From assembly GCF_001422735.1 (NCBI RefSeq), contig NZ_LMLZ01000021.1, positions 380,184 to 444,183 on the forward strand: a stretch of 64,000 nt of DNA, given 5' to 3'. Shown here one piece after another: positions 50,762-59,783 of this stretch; the first letter of the stretch is position 1, and every line of letters starts with the position of its first letter. This DNA comes from Acidovorax sp. Leaf78. GTDB lineage: Bacteria > Pseudomonadota > Gammaproteobacteria > Burkholderiales > Burkholderiaceae_C. Both the position numbers and the translations under genes were made by a program. The notes under the pieces are model-generated. The model had not been told where the DNA came from. It saw only the letters and a program-made list of their open reading frames with translations, and ran no database searches.

Positions 50762-51967
50762 TCAGGCCAGAAACCGCTCGGCCAGCCGCACCCAGTACGT
50801 GGCCGAGGGCGCCAGGATGGCGTCGTTGAAGTCGTAGTACGGGCTGTGCAGCGATGCCCCATCGCCGTTGCCCACGAACACGTAGCTGCCGGGGCGTTTG
50901 AGCAGCATGAAGGCGAAGTCCTCGCTGGCTGTGCGGGGGCGAAAGCCTGCGTCCACACGGGCTGCGCCAAAGGTGTCCAGCGCCACGCTGCGTGCCAGCT
51001 CCGTTTCTGCCTCGTGGTTGAGCACGGCCGGATAGCCGGGCCGGTACAACACATCGGCCGTGGCGCCGAAGCTCTCGGCCTGCGCGCGGGCTATGGCCGG
51101 AATGCGCTCCTTGAGCACCTCGCGCACCTCGGGCTTGAAGGCGCGGGCGGTGAGCTTGAGCTCCACGCTCTCGGGCACCACGTTGGGCGCGTTGCCGCCA
51201 TGGATGGAGCCTACGGTGACCACGCCCATGTCCAGCGGATCGACGTTGCGCGAGACCACCGTCTGCAGCGCGGTGATGATGTGCGCGCTGGCCACCACGG
51301 GGTCCACCGTCTCGTGCGGCGCGGCGCCGTGGCCGCCCTTGCCGCGCACGGTGATGGTGATCTGGTCCACCGAGGCCATGGCAGGCCCGGTCACGCAGCC
51401 GAAGTGCCCCGCGCCCACGCAGGGCCAGTTGTGCAGGCCGAACACCGCGTCGCACGGAAAGCGCTCGAACAGTCCCTCGCCGATCATGCGGTGGGCACCA
51501 CCGCCGTTCTCTTCGGCGGGCTGAAAGATCAGGTTGAGCGTTCCGTCGAATCGGCCCGACTCGGCCAGGAAGCGCGCGGCCGCCAGCAGCACCGTGGTGT
51601 GCCCATCATGTCCGCAGGCGTGCATCACCCCGGCATTGCGGCTGGCATACGGCAGGCCCGTGGCCTCGGTGATGGGCAGTGCATCCATGTCGGCACGGAT
51701 GCCCAGGGTCTTGGTGCCCTGCCCTTTGCGCAGCGTGCCCACCAGGCCGGTGCCCGCGATGCCGGTGGTCACCTCGTACCCCCAGGACGCGAGGCGCTCG
51801 GCCACAATGGCCGAGGTGCGGTGCTCCTGGAACGACAGCTCCGGGTGCTGGTGCAGGTCCCGGCGCAATGCCTGGAACTCGTGGATGAAGGCGGCAATGC
51901 CCTCTTCCACGCTTTTCACCCGCTGCACGTCGTGTGCGGAAGCCGCTGCTGGCAATGCGGCGCCCAT
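50762..51967 (-). CDS. M20-family amidohydrolase, candidate N-acetyl-cysteine-derivative deacetylase (SndA/YtnL-like)
   Basis: A 401-residue zinc amidohydrolase. Metal-site patterns are LGIRADMDALPIT, MHACGHDGHTTVLL and FQPAEENGGGAHRM, and the dimerisation segment has ITITVRGKGGHGAAPHETVD. The start ATG 51967 shares one base with the stop of the monooxygenase gene (TGATG), so translation is coupled. In Bacillus the matching operon ends with a deacetylase of this family, and gene order here (monooxygenase, deacetylase, acetylase) supports that role. Confidence 0.88.
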   Translation of the reverse strand: MGAALPAAASAHDVQRVKSVEEGIAAFIHEFQALRRDLHQHPELSFQEHRTSAIVAERLASWGYEVTTGIAGTGLVGTLRKGQGTKTLGIRADMDALPITEATGLPYASRNAGVMHACGHDGHTTVLLAAARFLAESGRFDGTLNLIFQPAEENGGGAHRMIGEGLFERFPCDAVFGLHNWPCVGAGHFGCVTGPAMASVDQITITVRGKGGHGAAPHETVDPVVASAHIITALQTVVSRNVDPLDMGVVTVGSIHGGNAPNVVPESVELKLTARAFKPEVREVLKERIPAIARAQAESFGATADVLYRPGYPAVLNHEAETELARSVALDTFGAARVDAGFRPRTASEDFAFMLLKRPGSYVFVGNGDGASLHSPYYDFNDAILAPSATYWVRLAERFLA

Positions 51968-53325
51968 CACGCCACCTTCTTCTCTGGCGCCGTGTCTGCA
52001 TCCGCATCGGCCTGCGCATACCGGCTGGCCTTGCGCTGCAAGCCCAGGTGGTCGCGCAGCGTGTGGCCCGGCAGCGTGCGCTGGTAGCGGCCCCGCGCTT
52101 CCAGCACGGGGATCACGTGGGTGATGAAATCATCGAGCCCCTGCGACAGCACGGGAAAGCCCAGGATGAAGCCATCGGCCGCGCCCTCGTCCACCCAGCG
52201 GATGATCTCGTCGGCCACGCGCTCGCCGGTACCGACGAACTGCGAGCGCGGCGTGGCGGCCTCCAGCGCCACCTGGCGCAGGGTCAGGCCGCGCGCCGTG
52301 GCATCGGCCTTGATGCGGTCGGTGGTGGAGCGAAAACTGTTGCGGCCTATCTCGCCCAGCTCCGGGAAGGGCGCGTCCAGCGGGTACTGGCTGAAGTCGT
52401 GGTGGTCGAAGTAGCGGCCCAGGTAGGCCAGCGCTTCATCGACCGTGAGCAGCTCGCGGATGGCCTGGTACTTGGCGTCCGCCTCGTCCTGCGTGGCGCC
52501 CACCACGGGCCCGATGCCGGGGAATATCTTCACATCGTCGGCCTGGCGGTCATGCACTACGGCACTGGCCTTGACCTTGCGGAGAAAGCTGCGAGTCTCC
52601 TCCACCGACGGCGAATGGGTGAACACCGCATCGGCGTACTTGCCCGCCAGGCCGATGCCGGCGTCGGAGGAACCCGCCTGGAAGATCACCGGCTGCCCCT
52701 GCGGCGACCGGCCGATGTTGAGCGGCCCCGCCACCTGGAAGAAGCGGCCCTTGTGGTCCAGCGTGTGCAGCTTGGCGGGGTCGAAGAACTGGCCCGTGGC
52801 GCGGTTGCGCACCACGGCGTCTTCGTCCCAGCTATCCCACAGGCCTTGCGTCACCTGCAGGTATTCGTCGGCGATCTCGTAGCGCAGCGCATGGTCCGGG
52901 TGGTTGCGGCTGTAGTTGCTGGCCGTGCCCTCCAGCGGCGTGGTCACCACGTTCCAGCCGGCGCGCCCCTTGCTGATGAGGTCCAGCGACGCGAACTGCC
53001 GCGCCACCGTGAATGGTTCGCTGTACGAGGTGGAGATGGTGCCCGCCAGCCCGATCTTCGACGTCGCCACGGCCAGCGCCGACAGGATGGAGATGGGCTC
53101 GAACCGGTTCAAAAAGTGCGGGATCGACTTCGCGTTGATGAAGAGCCCGTCGGCAACAAAGGCGAAGGCGATGCCGTTGGCCTCGGCCTTCCGCGTGGTC
53201 TCGATGTAGAAGTCGAGGTTGACGCTCGCGTCCGCGGGACCTGCGGGGTGCTTCCACGAATTCATGTGGCCGCCTGCACCGTGCAGCATGACGCCGAATC
53301 GGATGGGTTGTGGGGTGTTGCTCAT
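51967..53325 (-). CDS. NtaA/SnaA/DszA-type flavin-dependent monooxygenase (CmoJ/YxeK-like)
   Basis: A 452-residue FMNH2-dependent monooxygenase of the NtaA/DszA/YxeK group. Family segments: RFGVMLHGAGGHMNSWKHP near the start, LAGTISTSYSEPFTVARQFA followed by SLDLISKGRAGWNVVTT, and GQPVIFQAGSSDAGIGLAGK. ATG 53325 has AGGAAC upstream and opens the conserved domain. In the Bacillus pathway this enzyme oxidises the N-acetylated S-substituted cysteine so the C-S bond breaks. It needs a separate flavin reductase. Confidence 0.9.
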   Translation of the reverse strand: MSNTPQPIRFGVMLHGAGGHMNSWKHPAGPADASVNLDFYIETTRKAEANGIAFAFVADGLFINAKSIPHFLNRFEPISILSALAVATSKIGLAGTISTSYSEPFTVARQFASLDLISKGRAGWNVVTTPLEGTASNYSRNHPDHALRYEIADEYLQVTQGLWDSWDEDAVVRNRATGQFFDPAKLHTLDHKGRFFQVAGPLNIGRSPQGQPVIFQAGSSDAGIGLAGKYADAVFTHSPSVEETRSFLRKVKASAVVHDRQADDVKIFPGIGPVVGATQDEADAKYQAIRELLTVDEALAYLGRYFDHHDFSQYPLDAPFPELGEIGRNSFRSTTDRIKADATARGLTLRQVALEAATPRSQFVGTGERVADEIIRWVDEGAADGFILGFPVLSQGLDDFITHVIPVLEARGRYQRTLPGHTLRDHLGLQRKASRYAQADADADTAPEKKVA

Positions 53326-53362
53326 GGTGTCTGTTCCTGGGGAAAGGGGGGCGGCCGGCGGG

Positions 53363-54397
53363 TCAGGCCTCGGCGGTGGCATAGGCGCCCGCCAGCAGCT
53401 CCACCGAGGCCAGGCGCTCGGCAAAGCCCGCGACCGGCGTGTCGACCACGAACTCTTCGATGCCGTAGCGCTCACTGAGCGCATCGAGCTGCTCGCGCAC
53501 ATGCTCGGGCGAGCCGGCGATCACGTGGGGCCGGGTTTCTTCGAGCCGGTAGTCCGCCACACCAGCCTGGCGCGCAAACTCCGCGGCGGCCTGGGCGCTG
53601 GGCAGGTTCACGCTCTGCCCGGTGGACAAATGCAGCTTGAAGACACGCAATGCGCCCACCAGGCTGTCGGCCTGCGCCTGCGTGGGGGCCACGAGCGCAT
53701 AGAGCGCCAGTGACGGGGCCCGGCCCGCGGCCTCGCGGTATACGCGCACCGTGCGCTCGATGTTGGCGGGGTCGCCGTTGAAATGGCCCGCGTACGTGAA
53801 GTGCCAGCCGTGGCGTGCCGCCAGCGCCGCGCTGTCGGGGCTGCCGCCGAGCAGATGGCACTCGGGAAGGCTGGGCGGTGCGGGGTAGGCCACGGCGCCC
53901 GCCAGCGCGTGGTCCGGGTCCAGCGTGCCGTGCAGAAAGGCGTCCAGCTCCGCAAAGCGCGCGCTGAAATCGGACGGCCTGGATTTGTCGTGCAGCGCTT
54001 GCAGCGCCCGGGTGGACAGCGGCAGGCCGCCGGGCGCCTTGCCCACGCCCAGGTCCACGCGGCCGGAGGCCAGGCATGCGAGCACCTTGAACGCCTCGGC
54101 CACCTTGAAGGGGCTGTAGTGCTGCAGCATCACGCCGCCAGAGCCGATGCGGATGCGCGAGGTGCGCGCCAGCAGGTGGGCCACCAGCACTTCGGGCGCC
54201 GAGCCGGCCAGGCCCGGGTTGCCATGGTGCTCGGCCACCCAGAAGCGGCGGTAGCCCAGCTGCTCGGCGCGCTGGGCCAGCGCTACGGTGCGCTGCAGCG
54301 CCTCGGCCGCTGTGGCCCCTTCGGGGATGGGACTTTTGTCGAGCAGGGAGAGGGTGTAGGACACGGTGGAGGCAGCGATTCGCGCATGGGTGATCAA
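53363..54397 (-). CDS. Luciferase-like (LLM class, MsnO8-type) flavin-dependent oxidoreductase
   Basis: A protein of up to 344 residues, the third luciferase-family member of the operon. The family start YTLSLLDKSPIPEGATAAEA is preceded by a GTG at 54364, which is the likely start (333 residues); ATG 54397 is the alternative. The segment GYRRFWVAEHHGNPGLAGSA and RIRIGSGGVMLQHYSPFKVA are diagnostic of the group. It lies 37 bases before the NtaA-type gene. Its substrate is unknown; a sulfur compound is plausible from context. Confidence 0.85.
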   Translation of the reverse strand: MITHARIAASTVSYTLSLLDKSPIPEGATAAEALQRTVALAQRAEQLGYRRFWVAEHHGNPGLAGSAPEVLVAHLLARTSRIRIGSGGVMLQHYSPFKVAEAFKVLACLASGRVDLGVGKAPGGLPLSTRALQALHDKSRPSDFSARFAELDAFLHGTLDPDHALAGAVAYPAPPSLPECHLLGGSPDSAALAARHGWHFTYAGHFNGDPANIERTVRVYREAAGRAPSLALYALVAPTQAQADSLVGALRVFKLHLSTGQSVNLPSAQAAAEFARQAGVADYRLEETRPHVIAGSPEHVREQLDALSERYGIEEFVVDTPVAGFAERLASVELLAGAYATAEA

Positions 54398-54495
54398 TGC
54401 GACAAATTCTGTGGCCCGACGGCCTGCACCGGTTGCGCTAACTTTTCATATCGATATGCGGCGCGCGCTGCGCCGCCTACCGCCCACGCCGTGGG

Positions 54496-55842
54496 TCAGA
54501 ACCTCGTCATGGTGCAGCTGTGCGGCTGCTGTGCCTTGGCGGCGGCAATCTGCCGCACCACGCGAAAGCCGTAGCCCGAGCCTTCCACGTCGAACTTCAC
54601 GCCCGGTGCGCCCTTCTTGTCCATCACGCCCACCACCAGCGCCTGCTGGAACTGGTGGTCCGCCGCGCGCATGCTGCCGCCCTGGCCCGACAGCTGCACG
54701 TTGGCGCTCTCCATCTGCCGCGCCACGGCCACGGCGTCGGTGCTGCCCGCGCGCTCGATGGACTGGGCGAGCGCCTCGACCATGAGCTGCATGCGCATGT
54801 GCACGTAGTCATCCTGCGGCTTGGGAAAGCGTGTGCGGAACGACTGGTAGAACGCCTCGCTCTGCGCGCCCGGCACGTTGGGCAGCCAGTCGGCCACGGC
54901 CACCACCTTGCCGATGCCCGCGTCGCCGATGGCGGCGGGCGCACCCAGTGCGTTGCCGTAGAAGGTGTAGAAGCTGCCTTCGTAGCCCACTTCGCGCGCG
55001 GCCTTCACCAGCAGCGTGAGATCGTTCCCCCAGTTGCCGGTGACCACGGCCTGCGCGCCGCTGGTCTTGATCTTCACCGCATAGGGTGCGAAGTCCTTCA
55101 CGCGGCCGATGGGGTGCAGCTCGTCGCCCACCACGGTCACATCGGGGCGCTGGGCGGCCAGCTGCTTTTTCGCCTCGCGCAGCACGGCCTGGCCGAAGCT
55201 GTAGTCCTGGCCGATGAGGTAGACGCTCTTCAAGGCCTTGTCTTCGCGCATCACTTCCATCAGCGCGGCCATGCGCATGTCGGCATGGGCATCGAAGCGA
55301 AAGTGCCAGAAGCTGCATTTCTCGTTGGTGAGGATGGGGTCCACCGCGGAGTAGTTCAAAAAGATCACGCGCTTGTTCGGCTCGCGCTCGTTGTGCTTGT
55401 TGATGGCTTCGATCAACACCGCCGCGGTGGCCGACGAATTGCCCTGCAGAATGACCTGCGCGCCGTCGTCGATGGCCGCGCGCAGTGCCGACAGCGCTTC
55501 TTCGTTCTGGCCCTTGCTGTCGTAGCGCTCCAGCGCCAGCGGGCGGGGGCCGCCGCTGCTGGCGGGCAGCTGCACGCCGCCGCGTGCGTTCACACGCTCC
55601 ATGGCCCAGTAGACGTTGCGGTACACGGCCTCGCCGGTGTTGGCGAACGCCCCCGAGAGGCTTTCGATGAGCGCCACCTTCACCGGCTTGGCGGGCGCAC
55701 TGGCAGCTGTTGAAGCGCTGCCTTGGGCCGCCGCCGGAGTCGCCGAGAACAACACCCCGGCGATGCCGACAACTGCGGCAAAAACCGCTGGACGTAATGC
55801 CGTGGTGCCTGTTTTCAAGCCCCCGGAACGCAATTTATTCAT
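54496..55842 (-). CDS. ABC transporter substrate-binding protein (LivK-like, peripheral fold I)
   Basis: A 448-residue periplasmic receptor. The signal peptide lies in the first 40 residues (PAVFAAVVGIAGVLFSATPA); KPVKVALIESLSGAFANTGE opens the mature protein. QDYSFGQAVLREAKKQLAAQ is a typical mid-fold segment. ATG 55842 with AAGGGA upstream is preferred. It is first of the minus-strand run that includes the sulfur-type cluster, separated by 98 bases or more; it may extend the uptake set or be independent. No liv permease lies on this strand. Confidence 0.88.
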   Translation of the reverse strand: MNKLRSGGLKTGTTALRPAVFAAVVGIAGVLFSATPAAAQGSASTAASAPAKPVKVALIESLSGAFANTGEAVYRNVYWAMERVNARGGVQLPASSGGPRPLALERYDSKGQNEEALSALRAAIDDGAQVILQGNSSATAAVLIEAINKHNEREPNKRVIFLNYSAVDPILTNEKCSFWHFRFDAHADMRMAALMEVMREDKALKSVYLIGQDYSFGQAVLREAKKQLAAQRPDVTVVGDELHPIGRVKDFAPYAVKIKTSGAQAVVTGNWGNDLTLLVKAAREVGYEGSFYTFYGNALGAPAAIGDAGIGKVVAVADWLPNVPGAQSEAFYQSFRTRFPKPQDDYVHMRMQLMVEALAQSIERAGSTDAVAVARQMESANVQLSGQGGSMRAADHQFQQALVVGVMDKKGAPGVKFDVEGSGYGFRVVRQIAAAKAQQPHSCTMTRF

Positions 55843-55937
55843 GCCACTTTTTCCCTTGAAAAGCGATGCGGCCGTACACAACTCCTGTCCATGCGGCGAC
55901 CACGTCGAGAGCCGCGCAGTGTATAGGAGTACTTTCC

Positions 55938-56324
55938 ATGATCTTCGCCCCCGTCGCCCGCCGTTCCGCCTTCAACGCACCCCGCTCTGCCGACCTGGCG
56001 CTGCAACGCTTTTTGCTGGGCAGCTTTGCCAATGCAGCCCCTGCAGGCTCTGCCGGCGTGAGCGTGACCCAGGACGAAAAGACCACCACCTTGCAGCTCG
56101 ATGTGCCCGGCCTGGCGCGCGAGCAACTGTCCATCCAGATCGAAGGCAACCAGGTCCGCCTGCACAGCGTGGAAGGCGCGCCCCGCCAGGTGCAGCGCGC
56201 CTGGGAGCTTGCCACCGACATCGACGCCGCCAACAGCTCCGCCAAGCTGGAAAACGGCGTGCTCACCCTGACGCTGGCCCGTCTGGAGCCCGTAAGCCGT
56301 GCCACGTCGCTCAACATTCAGTAA
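55938..56324 (+). CDS. Small heat-shock protein, Hsp20/alpha-crystallin family
   Basis: A 128-residue holdase chaperone. The alpha-crystallin domain is visible as GVSVTQDEKTTTLQLDVPGL then AREQLSIQIEGNQVRLHSVE and the C-terminal strand ENGVLTLTLARLEPVSRATS. The conserved GVL motif is present; a C-terminal I-x-I is not obvious. AGGAG lies 8 bases before ATG 55938. A CTTGAA at 55855-55860 is a possible sigma-32 element, but the matching -10 is poor. A terminator follows. Confidence 0.9.
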   Translation: MIFAPVARRSAFNAPRSADLALQRFLLGSFANAAPAGSAGVSVTQDEKTTTLQLDVPGLAREQLSIQIEGNQVRLHSVEGAPRQVQRAWELATDIDAANSSAKLENGVLTLTLARLEPVSRATSLNIQ

Positions 56325-56408
56325 AAAGGCGGCGCCCGCACAGTCGCTCGCCCGCAAAGGGCGGGCCGACAGCACCGCGCACGATGCTATTGATTCAATA
56401 GCTGGAAG

Positions 56409-56443
56409 CGCCCTTACCGCAAGCGGTAGGGGCGTTTTTTCTT
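56409..56443 (+). terminator. Rho-independent terminator after hsp20
   Basis: CGCCCTTACCG (56409-56419) pairs with CGGTAGGGGCG (56424-56434) in an 11-bp stem (one G-U pair) with a 4-base loop CAAG, followed by six T residues and CTT. It is on the hsp20 strand and ends 50 bases before the convergent AraC-type gene. Confidence 0.93.
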
Positions 56444-56489
56444 ATGAAACCACCTGCCGACAGGCCTGCGCAGCGGCCCGGGCGCGCGC

Positions 56490-57461
56490 TCAGTGTGGCA
56501 GCACCGGAACCCGGGCCCGCACGCGGTACTCGCTGGGGCTGCAGCCCACGTGGCTGCGGAACACGCGGCTGAAATGCGCGCTGTTCGAAAAGCCCCAGGA
56601 CAGCGCGATGTCCGTCACCGACCGCTGCGCCTGCGCACTGCTGCGCAGGTCGCGCAGGCAGGCCTCCAGCCGCCGGCGCTGGATCATGGCGGCCAGCGTT
56701 TCCTCGTCGTCGGCCACCGCGTTGTAGAGGTGCCGCTTGCTGCAGTTGAGCGCCTGCGCCATGCGGTCGATGGTGAGTTCGGGGTCGCCCAGGTGCCGGT
56801 CGATGAACTGGCCGATGCGGTCGCGCAGGGCCTCGCGCTGCGACACGGCGCTGTGCTGGCCGTTGCGCTCCAGCAGCGACAGCTGCACCAGGTGCGTGAT
56901 CACGTCGGCCACACCGTCGGCAGCGGTGTCGGACATGCTGGGCAGCTCGGTGAACGCCGCGCGCATGGTGTCCCACGCCAGACGCGACACGCCCGTGGTG
57001 CCTGAAAACCGCTGCACCATCAGGTCGTCGAGCTTGAGCTTGCGCTCGGGCAGTTGTTCCTTGGGGATCATCAGCACCATCTGGCGCACGGCCTCGGGGT
57101 TGCTCACGGCATAGGCGCGCGTGGTGTCGTACACGCTCCATTCGCCGGGCGACAGCCACACCTGCCGGCCGTTCTGCTCGAAGCAGGCGCGCCCTTCGAG
57201 CTGCGCCACCACCTTGATGTAGGCCCGGTCGCTGCTGCGGATGAGGCTGGGGGTGCGCACCACACGGTGGCGGCTCACGTCGAGCTGGCACAGGTTCACG
57301 TAGCCGGCCTGGCCCGACGTGATGTGGCCCGCAAAGGCCTCGTCGCCGAAGGCATCGGACTCCAGCCCGCCAATGAGGCGCCACACCGCATCGCCCCACA
57401 GGTGCAGGCGGTCGCGCGGTGGCACGGTGTCGGTCGATACCTCGGTCAGAGGGTGGGCCAT
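56490..57461 (-). CDS. AraC-family transcriptional regulator (FeaR-like N-domain)
   Basis: A 323-residue regulator. The N-terminal part (residues 15-175) is the AraC-binding-like domain seen in FeaR and related regulators (DRLHLWGDAVWRLIGGLES; VWLSPGEWSVYDTTRAY). The C-terminal double helix-turn-helix ends with ALSWGFSNSAHFSRVFRSHV followed by GCSPSEYRVRARV. ATG 57461 has GGAGAC upstream. It diverges from the LivKHMGF-aldehyde dehydrogenase operon and probably activates it in response to an aromatic amine, aldehyde or acid. Confidence 0.9.
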   Translation of the reverse strand: MAHPLTEVSTDTVPPRDRLHLWGDAVWRLIGGLESDAFGDEAFAGHITSGQAGYVNLCQLDVSRHRVVRTPSLIRSSDRAYIKVVAQLEGRACFEQNGRQVWLSPGEWSVYDTTRAYAVSNPEAVRQMVLMIPKEQLPERKLKLDDLMVQRFSGTTGVSRLAWDTMRAAFTELPSMSDTAADGVADVITHLVQLSLLERNGQHSAVSQREALRDRIGQFIDRHLGDPELTIDRMAQALNCSKRHLYNAVADDEETLAAMIQRRRLEACLRDLRSSAQAQRSVTDIALSWGFSNSAHFSRVFRSHVGCSPSEYRVRARVPVLPH

Positions 57462-57682
57462 GGGTGTCTCCAGTCGTCATGCAGACGGTGCCGCCTGTCT
57501 CAGCGGGATTATCGGCCGCGCCGCTATTCCTGCGGCGGGCACGGAAATCCGGGTAAACCCCCTGCGTCGTGCACGCTGGGACAAGGCTTTTGTGCACGCT
57601 CAGCCCAGCGTACCGGGCGGCGTCTTCCTACGATCCGGGTACGGCCTGCACTGCGCGGGCCTCCCATCCGAGGAGACACACA

Positions 57683-58900
57683 ATGACAACGCATTCACCG
57701 TCCCAACCCTCCAAGCGCCAATGGATCAAGGGGGCCGCCGCCACCGTGGGCGCGCTGGCCGTGGCGCCGCAACTGCTGGCCCAAGGCAATGGCAGCGGCC
57801 CCGTGCGCATCGGCTACGCGATTGCCCGCACGGGTCCCTGGGCTGCGGGCGCCCAGGTCAGCCAGGAGCCCAACTACCTGCTGTGGGCCGAACAGGTGAA
57901 CGCCGCCGGCGGCCTGAGCATCAAGGGCGCCAAGCGCCCCATCGAACTCATCGGCTACGACGACCGCAGCGAGACCGAGACCTGCGTGCGCACGTTTGAA
58001 AAGCTCATGGGCAGCGACAAGGTGGACCTGATCCTGCCGCCCTGGGGCTCGGGCGCCAACTTCGCCATCGCGCCGCTGGCCAACCGCTTCGGCTACCCGC
58101 TGCTGGCGCCCACCGCCCTGTCGCGCAAGCTGATCGACATGAACCTGCCCTACTTCTTCTCGCTGCTGCAGCAGCCCGACAAGATGATGGGCGCGCTGGT
58201 GGACATGCTGGTGGCCAACGGCGTCAAGTCGGTGGCGATCGTCTACATGGACGACCTGTTCGGCCTGGAAAACTTCGCGGCGCTGAACAGCGCGCTCAAG
58301 AAGACCAGCATCCAGGTGGTGGAGAGGAAGAGCTACCCGCTGGGCGTGAAGGACCTGGCGCCCGTGCTGCGCGGCATCAAGGACCTGAACCCCGATGCCT
58401 TCATCGGCATCACCTACCCGCCCGACACCATCCTGGCCAGCCGCCAGGCGCGCGAGGTGGGCCTGAACCCCAAGTTCTTCTACGCCTCGGTGGGCACCGC
58501 CTTCCAGTTGTACAAGAACGTGATGCAGGCCAACACCGAAGGCGTGATCGGCATGGGATCGTGGAGCGTGAAGACCAGCCCCGAGGCCAAGGCGTATTTC
58601 GACGCCCACGTGAAGAAGTTCAGCAAGGAGCCCGACCGCTGGGCCAGCGGCCATGCCTGGGCGGGCCTGCAGATATTGCAGCAGGCCGTGGAGAAGGTGG
58701 GCCTGGACCGCAAGGCGCTGCGCGAGCACATCGCCAAGAACGAGTTCAAGACCATCCTGGGCGGCATCCGCTTTGCAGGCAGCGAGAACGCCTCCATCCC
58801 GGGCACGGTGAGCCAGTGGCAGGGCAGCGACTTCGAAGTGGTGTGGCCCAAGGACCGCGCCACGGCGCAGCTGAACACCGCAAAACCAGCCTGGAAATAA
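57683..58900 (+). CDS. ABC transporter substrate-binding protein (LivK-like)
   Basis: A 405-residue periplasmic receptor. The signal region SKRQWIKGAAATVGALAVAP then QLLAQGNG resembles a twin-arginine type signal with Lys-Arg. VRIGYAIARTGPWAAGAQVS opens the fold. GAGGAG lies before ATG 57683, an excellent Shine-Dalgarno, which fixes the start. It is first of a complete livKHMGF set; with an aromatic-aldehyde dehydrogenase at the end, an aromatic ligand is more likely than an amino acid. Confidence 0.92.
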   Translation: MTTHSPSQPSKRQWIKGAAATVGALAVAPQLLAQGNGSGPVRIGYAIARTGPWAAGAQVSQEPNYLLWAEQVNAAGGLSIKGAKRPIELIGYDDRSETETCVRTFEKLMGSDKVDLILPPWGSGANFAIAPLANRFGYPLLAPTALSRKLIDMNLPYFFSLLQQPDKMMGALVDMLVANGVKSVAIVYMDDLFGLENFAALNSALKKTSIQVVERKSYPLGVKDLAPVLRGIKDLNPDAFIGITYPPDTILASRQAREVGLNPKFFYASVGTAFQLYKNVMQANTEGVIGMGSWSVKTSPEAKAYFDAHVKKFSKEPDRWASGHAWAGLQILQQAVEKVGLDRKALREHIAKNEFKTILGGIRFAGSENASIPGTVSQWQGSDFEVVWPKDRATAQLNTAKPAWK

Positions 58901-58904
58901 CACA

Positions 58905-59783
58905 GTGTCTCTGACTTCCTGGGCCGAACTGGTCGCCAGCGGCCTCATTACCGGCGGCATCTACGCGCTGGTGGCCATGGGCCTGAACCTGCAGTACGGG
59001 CTGATGCGCATCATGAACATCTCGCATGGCGAATTCCTGATGCTCGGCGCCTTCCTCACCTGGTGGGCACACACCGCCTGGGGTTGGTCGCCCTTGCTGC
59101 TGATGCCCATCGCCTTCATCGCGCTGTTCGTGCTGGGCGTGGCGGTGCATGCGCTGTGCTTCAAGCGCCTGGCGGCGCGCGCACCGAACGTGGACGTGTT
59201 CGAGGCGCGCAGCCTGATGGTGGGCTTCGGCCTGATGTTCCTGGTGCAGAACACCGCCCTCTTGATCTGGGGCGGCGACCTGCGCGGCTACGAATACCTG
59301 GCCGACCCGGTGCAGGTGGCAGGCATGCGCTTCACCGAGAACAAGCTGGTGCTGTTCGGCGTGGCACTGGCGCTGTCGGCCGCGCTGATCGTGCTCCTCA
59401 AGCTCACCTTGCTGGGCAAGGCCGTGCGGGCGCTGATGCAGTCGCCCACGGGGGCGCAGCTCGTGGGCATCAACACCCGGCGCCTGCACCCGATGATGTT
59501 CGGCATCGGCCTGGGCCTGTCGGGTGTGGCGGGGGCGCTGCTGTCGATGACCTACGAGATCTCGCCCTCCATGGGCGAGCCCTACACAGTGACCGCGCTG
59601 ATCGTGATCACGCTGGGCGGCTTCGGCAGCCTGGCGGGCAGCCTGGCTGGAGGCCTGCTGCTGGGTGTGGTCGAAGCCCTGGGCATGCACTTCAGCAGCC
59701 CCTCTCTCAAGATGCTGCTGAGCTACGCAGTCTTTATCGGCGTGCTCATCTGGCGCCCCAACGGTCTATTCAGAAAAAAATGA
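58905..59783 (+). CDS. livH: Branched-chain amino-acid-type ABC permease LivH
   Basis: A 292-residue permease of the LivH family with eight or so helices. ASGLITGGIYALVAMGLNLQ then YGLMRIMNISHGEFLMLGAF is the typical N-terminal region, and VTALIVITLGGFGSLAGSLA the conserved loop. The start is GTG 58905, four bases after the receptor stop. Its stop overlaps livM by ATGA. Confidence 0.93.
   Translation: MSLTSWAELVASGLITGGIYALVAMGLNLQYGLMRIMNISHGEFLMLGAFLTWWAHTAWGWSPLLLMPIAFIALFVLGVAVHALCFKRLAARAPNVDVFEARSLMVGFGLMFLVQNTALLIWGGDLRGYEYLADPVQVAGMRFTENKLVLFGVALALSAALIVLLKLTLLGKAVRALMQSPTGAQLVGINTRRLHPMMFGIGLGLSGVAGALLSMTYEISPSMGEPYTVTALIVITLGGFGSLAGSLAGGLLLGVVEALGMHFSSPSLKMLLSYAVFIGVLIWRPNGLFRKK

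Noticed and set aside
55855..55895. Sigma-32 promoter for hsp20
   Set aside because: CTTGAA is present but no convincing CCCCAT-type -10 at the right distance, so it is only mentioned with the gene.
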